Of a stretch of DNA of 64,000 nucleotides, positions 55,995-64,000 are shown in pieces. Every line of letters begins with the position of its first letter. The stretch's first letter is position 1. The translations under genes were made by a program, and so were the position numbers. Under the pieces are notes generated by a model, which saw only the letters and a program-made list of their open reading frames with translations, did no database searches and was not told the origin of the DNA. Source of the DNA: Panax quinquefolius (Eukaryota > Streptophyta > Magnoliopsida > Apiales > Araliaceae); assembly GCA_020205615.1 (NCBI GenBank), contig CM035170.1, forward strand, positions 40,611,807-40,675,806, given 5' to 3'.

Positions 55995-56805
55995 ATGTCT
56001 AAAATTACTATCACTGCGTAGCATATTAGATGCTAAATTAATCGAACCGAGTTAAACGGATTGATTAAGGAAATTGAGAATAGTTCTCACGGTTGAAAAG
56101 TTATCTTATGTCCTTAATACACCTATCCCTGCAATGGTTGCATACAATGCCTCTGAGGAAGAGATTGCTACTTTTAGAAAGTAGCAAGATGATGCGCAGG
56201 TTGACTCAATGCATCATGCTCGCATCCATGAGTAATGAGCTTCAGCGTCAGCATGAAACTATGGATGCTCTTACTATATTCCTGCGCATCAAGTAGTTGA
56301 TGGTGAGGAAAGTAGGACTGATAATATCAGATATCTAAGGAGCTCTTCCGATCTAGAATGACCGAAGGCACTACAGTACAGATACATGCCCTAATGATAA
56401 TCAATTTGATTGAACAGTTAGGACAACGGGTTTTATCATGGATGGGGAGTTGAGCCAAGATTTGATCTTGCACTCACTCCTGGACTCCTTTCATAACTGT
56501 TGTGAATTTTTCATATGAAGAAGCTAGATATCAGCCTCGCTGATTTGCTTAACATATTGAAAAATGTTGAGAGTCACTTTCCAACCAAGAAAGACCATGT
56601 CTTACTGATAGGGGCCAAAAGATCATCTGAAAAGAAGAACGATTCAAAGAAGGTAAATAAAAAGGCAAAAATAAAGGATAATGAGAACAAAACTGATACG
56701 GATAGCAAAGGAGTTTGCTTCCACTTCAATAAGCCTGGACACTGGAAAGAAACTACGAGAAGCATCTTGTAGAGGCTAACCAAAGAAACTTAGTGACGTT
56801 TTGGG
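55995..56805 (+). pseudogene. Copia gag of element D
   Basis: ATG 55995 starts MSKITITA, then hits a stop after eight codons. In shifting frames the family's gag can be followed: KLSYVLNTPIPAMVAYNASEE, LASMSNELQRQHETMDAL, RSRMTEG-like, then FHMKKLDISLADLLNILKNV (56512 on) and a Lys-rich stretch before a degenerate knuckle CFHFNKPGHW (56719 on), in which the second and last Cys are lost. Several frameshifts lie between 56000 and 56510. Gag would package the RNA whose leader is described above. Confidence 0.78.
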
Positions 56806-56849
56806 TACAAATATAGTTTTTGTTCATGATTGAAATAAATCTTTCTTTA

Positions 56850-57168
56850 AGTCAAGATTCTACTTGGATATTGGATACCGACTTTGGTTATCATAAATAT
56901 AGATTTATGAAGGGACCAAGCAGAAGTAGAAAGCTAAACAAAGATAAGTAATCCTATGCGTGGGAAGTGAAGCAAATGTTGCTACCTTTGCTACATTAGC
57001 CATAGGAACTTATTGTTTAGCATTGCCCACGGGCAAGTCTATTAAGTCAATAAGTTGTTATTGTATTCCAGTTATTATTAGAAACATTATTTTCATTTTG
57101 TTGTTGGACAATGAAATCTTTGGTATTATATTTAAGAACAATTTTTGTTCTACTTATAATAATAATGT
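56850..57168 (+). pseudogene. Protease/pre-integrase start of D, truncated
   Basis: STWILDT-like protease segment (about 56858; the motif is partly lost), then GSEANVATFATLAIGTYCLALPTG (56963 on) and CYCIPVIIRNI, typical of the copia GAG-pre-integrase region. It stops at 57168, where the LTR of element E begins. Confidence 0.72.
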
Positions 57169-60100
57169 TGTGACACCCCCAAATCCTGGTACTTCATTTC
57201 CTCAAGATTTGGTGTTCACTTAATCAAAAAATTCATTTCTAACTACCCAATTATAATAAAATTGAATAATCAAAACCTGCCCATATAGGATTAAACTTAA
57301 ATAAAAAATCTCCCAGGTTATCTAACCTTTAAGTACAAACATTCAAATGAGGAAAATTAAATAAACTTCATTACAATCTTTAAATCAAAGTCTGAAAGTA
57401 AACTATCAAAATTATTACAAGTCTTCAATATTTATTCATCTTTACTTTCCCCTTACTGGTGCTAGGTACGTCACCCGTTTCAACTTTAGCTGTAAGAAAT
57501 TTTACAGGCAAGAGTGAGCAAACAAGGCCCACTTGAAATAACAATAAATAAATCTTTAAACTTTTACATCAATTACCAATATTAGGCTCAATAGAACTGA
57601 ACAATATATTCTATTAACATTTCTGAAATTTATACCATTCACTGAGGGTCTAATGACCACGAATCATGTCCACAGTTATAAGTAATCTTTCAACTTTAAC
57701 TTTAACAGCCATAAGACTATAAGGACTCCACGTACTTAGGGGGATCAACCCTTCGTACAATGTATTGCGCACAACCATTTCAACGCTAAGAGTAAACCTC
57801 TATTACAAGAGTTGTTCATCTCAATATTTAGAATACAAGTCCACACCAGAGTAAGTTTGGTTTGGATACATTACAGGGTAATTTAGAATTCAACGTTAAT
57901 CAACTAAGGATTAGTTGATTACAAAAGAAATAGCTGTATGCTATGGAATAATCATAACTGAATTGATATTTGTAAATTAACATCATGCTTTAGGAATAAT
58001 CTAATAGCATAAGCATGGAATAATCATAACATTCAAGGTTATTGAGGATTGGGTACTAAACATGCATCATGAACAGTAAATTGAACGACAAAGTTGCTCA
58101 TCACTAGAATACAGTGACTCGCATGCTAACTAATGAGTTACATATTAAAGAACTTGTTCAATAATAAAATGTAAGATGTAGAATACTTGCATCCTCATGA
58201 ACCAATAGATACAAGAGCTTTATCAATAATAAACAATCTAACTCCACGAAAGTGTAGAGTTAGCAACTTGCATAATTGAAATGGAATTAAAAGCAATAAT
58301 GTGTTCAACGAAATTAAACTTGTACAACGAAGTTTTAGAGTTAGAAAACTTGCCATTAGCACAAGCTAAACCTTACAACTTGAATCAATACCCTATACAT
58401 ATTTCATCGTGACATAATTAGCCATTACCAACATTTTATATCTATATAAACAAAATGTATACATCATGTAAGTTAAATTACCAATTCACAAAATCAAACT
58501 AAGTTAATACTAATTAACTCTTGATAACATGCTCATTCATAGTTTAATACTACTGAAATCATCATTTATCATTCATATTATTAACACATAACATTTATTT
58601 TCAAAATTTGTATACTTAAACAAAACTGCTGTAATGACATCTTTAAACTTCAAGATCATTGCATGGCACCCACAGCTTATTTGTGTGGTCATGATTGTGC
58701 ATCGTGGTGATGAAATGTTGCTGCGGTAATGTGATGGCGATGTAGCCCCACTATCGTCGTCTTCTTTGGGCGCATTGCCACAAGAAAACTCCAAGATGAT
58801 ATCGACCGACTGACTTGACAATAAAGATACAAGAAAAGCCAATTTGGCCTAAAAGCTCGAATCGAATAGACTGATTAACATGTAATACACATATAGACTT
58901 CATATAAACATATTGTGAAGACTTCTAACATGTTTATACTCATAAAATAACACAAACATCAAAGTTACAACAACCAATTTCAACGTTTTTGGCAAAAACT
59001 CCATTGTTGACATTTTTTATGAAAATCAACACTGTGATTTTGTTTTTCAATCAAAATAGAAATTTCAAAACATCATAGTTATGGTTATACATACTCTATC
59101 AATTTCCATAATCAATTTATCAATTTAACAACTAATAAAACCTTAATTTCTATTTTAAACTAAGCCATGTTTATATATATATTTTCATGTAAACACTGTA
59201 ATATATTTTCTTCACAATTTGCATACATACATGACTTAATTTCTCTATAATCACATACAAATTCAGGAAACAACTTTTTACAAACAATTATTATACTAAA
59301 CTATATACATATCAATAATTCCTCTTTTACAAAGACTTTTTGGGAAGAGAAAAACTAAACTTTTAAAGAAAGATATTGAGCTCCTACCTTTGATTAAGAA
59401 GATGATATCCTAGAGTTAGATTATCTTTTTGATTATCAAGCTTCTTCTTCTTCAATCTCTAGCCTTTCTTTCTATCTTCTCTTCTTATTCTCTTCTTCTT
59501 CCTCTGAGTTTTTCTTTTCTTCTCTCTAACCTATCTCCTCTATTCTTACGTCTTATGATATAACATATAAGATATAATATATATTTATTATATGATATAA
59601 ATATAAAACTTATAACTGATATCAGTTATTTGAGTTTTGAAAATCAAAAGCCATAAGGCTTGTTTGGCTAACCACTAAAAATATAACCAATTAATCTTTA
59701 TACCTTGTTTGGTAAAACACAATTATATAAAAGACTTAATAGGCATTAGGCTTTGTTTGGCAAAACTGAATTAAACTCCCTTAATTTATTTTAATAACTC
59801 CTTTATAGCAAGGTTATTTGTCACACTTATATTAAATTAAATAATCAATTTAATTAATTCAAATACTAATCTATTAAATTACTTTCACACATAAATCATT
59901 ATCTTATAATTATAATTTCCTTTATAATTATAATTTTATTCAACTAACTATCATTTTAAATTACAATTTCCCATTTAAAATATTATAATTTATTTAAATC
60001 ACTATAAGCTCTCTAGTTTACTTATTTAATTAAATTGGTATATAATCTCATAACAATTAATTTTCTTAACTCCTTAATTATTTATTCAACAAATAATTAA

Positions 60101-60357
60101 CTAAACCACACCATCAAATTGAACAATTATTTATTCAACAATAAACATATCCATTAAATACTTATATAATTTAATAAATATTTAATATTACAAATAATAT
60201 TTAATATTTAATATTTAATTATTTATTCACAAATAATTAACTAAACCACATCAACTCAAATTGAACAATTATTTATTCCACAATAAACATATCCATTAAA
60301 TACTTATATAAATCAATAAATATTTAATATTACACTTTAAAATTCTGGAATGTTACA
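57169..60357 (-). repeat. 3' LTR of element E (~3.2 kb)
   Basis: Bounded by tgtgacacccc (57169) and ggaatgttaca (60357). A donor-like aag|gtagg (minus, near 59388) and a pyrimidine-rich stretch (59440-59530) match the arrangement in the other LTRs. The stretch 60078-60335 is a tandem duplication. An isolated 89-codon minus ORF (58573-58842) has no recognisable motif and is not called. Confidence 0.82.
60078..60335 (-). repeat. ~140-bp tandem duplication in E's LTR
   Basis: The block with caaataattaactaaaccaca, gaacaattatttattc and cattaaatacttatata occurs twice (from about 60078 and about 60219), close to the U3 start. Confidence 0.75.
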
Positions 60358-60376
60358 TCATTCCCTCCTTACAAGG
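60358..60376 (-). promoter_or_regulatory. Polypurine tract of E
   Basis: On the minus strand ccttgtaaggagggaatga lies directly before the LTR start TGTAACATTCC. Confidence 0.65.
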
Positions 60377-60489
60377 ATTTTGTCCTTAGAATCACAACTC
60401 AAACAAATCATTCGTTACATTCTTCCCCACTTACAAAGATTCTGTCCCCAGAATCGAAGACACAGATTAAACAAATAACTCATGGTACT

Positions 60490-61749
60490 CTTTCAACATT
60501 TTCTATTCGAGTTCTCACGTAGCTTCTTCAGCGTTGTGGTTCCTCCATATCACCTTCACTGAAGGTATCACTTTATTCCTGAGCACTTGTTCTTTCCTGT
60601 CGACTATCTGGATAGGAACCTCTTCGTAAGACAAATCTTTCTCAAACTGCAATGGTTCGTACTTGATCACATGTTTGTAGTCGGGTTTATATGGTCGTAA
60701 CACCGAAATGTGAAAAACATTATGAATGTTTTCCAACTCTGGAGGTAGAGCTACCTCGTAAGCCACTTCTCCCACTCTTCGCAGCACTTCAAAGGGTCCA
60801 ATAAACCTCAGGCTTAGCTTTCCCTTTTTACCAAAATGAATTTTCCCCTTCTAGGGAGAATCTTTTAGGAATACAAAAGTTCCTACGTCGAATGCACGAT
60901 CTTGTCTATGTTGATCAGCATACTTTTTCTGTCTGTCTTGGGCTGCTACTAATCTTGTCCTAATGAGTTTAACAACGCCGTCGAGCTTTGTTGTACCAGA
61001 TTACGGTCCTAATAACGGTTGCGTTCACCGACTTCATCCCAGCACAGTGGAGTTCTGCACTTTCTGTCGTACAATGCCTCGTAAGGTGGCATGCCGATGC
61101 TTGCATGATAACTATTGTTGTAAGAAAATTCCACCAACAGTAATTGTTCTTTCCATCTTCCATTAAAGTCCATGACACATGCTCTCAGCATATCTTCCAA
61201 TGTCTGAATTGTTCGTTCGCTTTGGCCATCTGTTTGTGAATGATAAGCTGTACTCATTCGCAATTGTGTCCCCATGCATTCTTGTAGTCTCTTCCAGAAA
61301 TTTGACGTGAATTGCGGATCTCTATCGGACACAATTGATACTGGCACTCCATGCCTCGAAATAATCTATTTAATGTACAATCTTGCCAACTGATCAAGAT
61401 TGAATCTAATCTTTATTGGTAGAAAGTGCGCTAATTTCGTCAGTCTATCCACTATCACCCAAATCGCATCGCATCCTCTCTGAGTAGTTGGAAGACCCAC
61501 CACAAAATCCATCGTGATGTGTTCCTACTTCCATTTCAGTATTTCCAACGGTTGGAGTAATCCGCTGGGTCTTTGATGTTCGGCTTTTACTCTCTGACAT
61601 GTTAAGCATTTCGCTACGCATTCAGCAACATCCCTTTTCATGTTTGGCCACCAAAAATGTCAGCGCAAATCTTGATACATTTTCGTGCTTCCTGGATGAA
61701 TCGAATATCTTGTGTTGTGTGCTTCGGTTAAGATTTCGTCTTTTCGGTT
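60490..61749 (-). pseudogene. Element E integrase and chromodomain-like tail
   Basis: Read from 61749 down: H- and C-containing zinc finger ([12 protein letters not shown], about 61590), the core with MDFVVGLP (about 61515), [20 protein letters not shown] and [17 protein letters not shown] (61345-61180), then [22 protein letters not shown] disrupted stretch (about 61020-60800) leads to GEVAYEVALPPELENIHNVF and VKVIWRNHNAEEAT (60787-60515), where the next Trp codon is a stop. The DDE residues appear present. Confidence 0.83.
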
Positions 61750-62405
61750 CTAAAGATTCTTTGGAACCCAAATTCTTCCCTCGAACCGTAGTAATCCTTC
61801 GGTATCGACCTTGTATTTTACATCACCGCCCTCAACCAGATTCTCTTTGATTTTCCCACACTCCTCATCTTGTAGTTGAGCATTCTTCACATTGTCCACT
61901 AAAGTTGGACCAGCTTTTATCTGGAATAGTTGTTCGTCAGATTCTTTTGGAAATTTGATTTCCAACTCCAGTTTTGTCATTGCTAAAATGAGTTCCTCTT
62001 GAGTTGTTATCAACATCAACTTCTCCCGACCTTTCTTGCTTAAAGCATCTGCCACCACATTCGCTTTGCCCGGATGATAAAAGATCTCACAATCATAATC
62101 TTTTATAAATTCCATCCACCTTCTTTGATGCATGTTCAAATCCTTCTGAGTGGAAATATACTTCAGACTTTTGTGGTCTGTGTAAATCTCACATTTCTCT
62201 CCATAAAGATAGTGTCTCCATATCTTCAGAGCAAATACAACTGCAGCCAATTCCAAATCATGAGTCGGATACCCTTTCTCATAATCCTTCAGTTGTCTTG
62301 ATGCATAGGCAATAACTTTGCCGCTTACGCATAAGAACACAACCCAACCCTTTGTGTGAGGCATCACTATACACCACAAAATTTCTGTATTATCCGGTAG
62401 CGTCG
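61750..62405 (-). pseudogene. Element E RNase H and linker
   Basis: [60 protein letters not shown] and a [20 protein letters not shown] end, then the linker before integrase. The frame is open for 220 codons. The N-terminal part around the first catalytic Asp is altered (frameshift near 62400). Confidence 0.83.
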
Positions 62406-64000
62406 TCAACACAAAGCCATACTTAATTTTTTCTTCAAATCTTGGAAACTCTCTTCACATTTCTCCGTCCAAAAGAATTTTACAGTTTTCCTTGTCAAAT
62501 TTGTTAGCGGAGTGGCTATCTTAGAAAAATCTTGGATGAATCTTCTATAATAACCGGCCAGTCCTAAGAAACTCCTCACCTCCGAAGGTGTCCTTTGTTG
62601 TTCCCAATTGATTATAGCTTCCACTTTTGATGGATCCACTGAAATCCCATCTTTGTCAATCACATGACCTAAAAATTGTACACGATCGAGCCAAAATTCG
62701 GACTTAGAGAATTTCGCGTACAACTTTTCCTTCCTTAGTGTTTCCAATGTCAAACGTAAATGTTCCACGTGTTCTTCTTGAGTTTTGGAATACACCAGAA
62801 TGTCATCAATAAATACCACTACAAACTTGTCTAAGAATGGTTTAAACACCACATTCATCAAATCCATGAATGCGGCGAGGCATTAGTTAAACCAAAAGAC
62901 ATCACCGAAAACTTCGTAATGTCCGTATCAGGAGTTACGATATGTCGTTCTAGGTATATCCTCTTTTCTTACCTTCAATTGGTGATACCCACATCTCAAA
63001 TAAATTTTTGAGAAATATTTAGCACCCTTCAACTGATCAAACAAGTCATCTATTCTAGGCAACGGATACCTATTCTTAATAGTGACTTTGTTTAACTCTC
63101 TATAATCAATGCAAAGACGCATTGATCCGTCCTTCTTCTTCACGGATAATACTAGCACTCCCCACGGCGATACGCTTGGTTGAATATATTTCTTGTTTAG
63201 TAACTCTTGCAACTGTACCATCAGTTCCTTCATTTCTATCGGAGCCATTCTGTACGAGGCCTTCGATATCGGTGCTGTTCCCGGTGCTAAGTCGATCACG
63301 AACTCAATTTCTCTGTCAGGCGGAAGTCCTGGCAAATTTTCTGGAAACACGTCTTCGAATTCTCTCACTACTGGTATTTCTTTTAATTTCACACCCTTCT
63401 TCTGAGTATCGACTATGTAAGTTAAATAGCCCACACAACCTTGACTCAACAATTTCTTGGCCTGCATAGTCGTCAAACATTTCATTTGTCTAGGCAACTT
63501 GCTACCATAAAATACTACCTTTGACGGAGTCATAAGGTTTACACACTTCTTGTGACAATCGATTACTGCTCTATATTTGAACATCCAATCCATCCCCAAA
63601 ATTACATCAAATTCCCCGAGTCTAATCGGAATCAAATCTACCAACAAGATATTTTCCTTAATGTTCACCCTACAGTTCTTGTATATGAATCTAACAGGGA
63701 TTACTTCCTTATTCGCAATTTCTATGTTCAAAGGAAAATTCAGTTTCTTCTCTAGGCAATTCTAACCTCTTAGCAAATTCATCGATATAAACGAACAAGT
63801 AGCACTTAATCGAATAATACATAAGCATTTATATCATTGATTGGGATAATACACGACACTACATCTTTTGATTGCCTGACATCTTGCATGATCATGTTGA
63901 AGGTTACGGTTGTGGGTTTGTTTTGATCTTTGCAGTCCCGCAATGGCCCATGTACTTCCATTATTACCTCCATTGCTTACGGTTGTCACTCTTTCCCTCT
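62406..64000 (-). pseudogene. Element E protease and reverse transcriptase
   Basis: The protease active-site region (about 63840-63800) has lost the DSG context. RT runs from 63731: [31 protein letters not shown], [33 protein letters not shown], then [10 protein letters not shown], where the catalytic Asp is Tyr (+ 63000-63002). A frameshift (about 62930-62868) precedes [28 protein letters not shown], in which both Asp are present. The rest extends to the connection domain (62406). Confidence 0.85.

Larger units (their letters stand above)
42142..57168 (+). mobile_element. Element D: Ty1/copia retrotransposon (5' half), split by B1 and cut by E
   Basis: The LTR (about 42142-43988) is followed by a tRNA-Met PBS, then a long AT-rich leader (43989-44511 and 54207-55994, separated by B1). 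A copia gag (55995-56805) and the start of protease/pre-integrase (56850-57168) follow. At 57169 the minus-strand element E begins; integrase, RT and the 3' LTR of D are outside the window. Gag phrases such as LASMSNELQRQHETMDAL, FHMKKLDISLADLLNILK and a single CCHC knuckle fit the Tork/Ivana/Ale-type copia gag, not Sirevirus. Confidence 0.8.
57169..64000 (-). mobile_element. Element E: Ty3/gypsy chromovirus (Del/Tekay-like), runs off right edge
   Basis: The 3' LTR is 57169-60357 (minus: TGTAACATTCC to GGGTGTCACA), and pol lies on the minus strand from 60490 to the window end. Proteins closely resemble element C (for example [45 protein letters not shown]), so both belong to one lineage. The LTR sequences differ. 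Gag and the 5' LTR lie beyond 64000, so the TSD cannot be checked. Confidence 0.87.

Noticed and set aside
58573..58842. 89-codon minus-strand ORF in E's LTR
   Set aside because: No motif, inside an LTR, and size expected by chance.

Overview
The window is nuclear DNA of a flowering plant, almost certainly heterochromatic and repeat-rich. It is AT-rich and I found no host gene. Nearly every base belongs to LTR retrotransposons whose architecture is plant-specific: a Sirevirus-type Ty1/copia element with an extra 3' ORF, and several Ty3/gypsy chromoviruses of the Del/Tekay type. The species cannot be named from this sequence.

Layout. 1-769 is the end of an LTR-like repeat. 775-17638 is Sirevirus-like copia element A (+): truncated 5' LTR, tRNA-Met-type PBS, gag, pol, a long env-like third ORF and a 3' LTR. 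Two solo LTRs interrupt it. One (3650-6750, TSD ggtac/agtac) lies at the gag-pol junction. The other (10844-13223, perfect TSD catca) is a family-B gypsy LTR inside the env-like ORF. 17639-19686 looks like part of another chromovirus LTR (-). Ty3 element C (+) spans 19687-42146. Its 5' LTR is split by a small hAT-like transposon (19815-20639) that contains a tRNA-derived, SINE-like stretch, and by a 9-kb family-B element, B2 (-, 20643-29652). C's coding region is 33589-39575. Its 3' LTR is broken at about 42146 by copia element D (+). D is itself split by family-B element B1 (+, 44512-54206, TSD tatat) and cut at 57168 by a minus-strand chromovirus, E, that runs off the right edge. Insertion order is therefore X, then C, then hAT and D, then B2, B1 and E.

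All coding regions are pseudogenes, but domain order (gag, protease, RT, RNase H, integrase, chromodomain for Ty3; gag, protease, integrase, RT, RNase H for copia) can be read in each. Element C and element E decay mainly by single-base stops, often at Trp codons. B1 decays by dense short indels. The env-like ORF of A stays in one frame for about 1,030 codons once the solo LTR is discounted.

The most unusual signal is RNA-like structure. In element D the leader between PBS and gag, and part of the LTR, form chains of short hairpins. Three hairpins (55489-55798) share a nearly identical 20-nt core but have entirely different, perfectly complementary outer stems. That is the pattern expected of selected RNA structure. 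A second class in D has loops of the form NNAG (mostly NGAG) with varied stems, and family-B LTRs carry a tandem hairpin array with compensating stem changes. A third point is a possible leader intron: the gypsy families examined have a GT donor in the LTR shortly after the TATA box, and families B and C also show a polypyrimidine-AG immediately before the first ATG.
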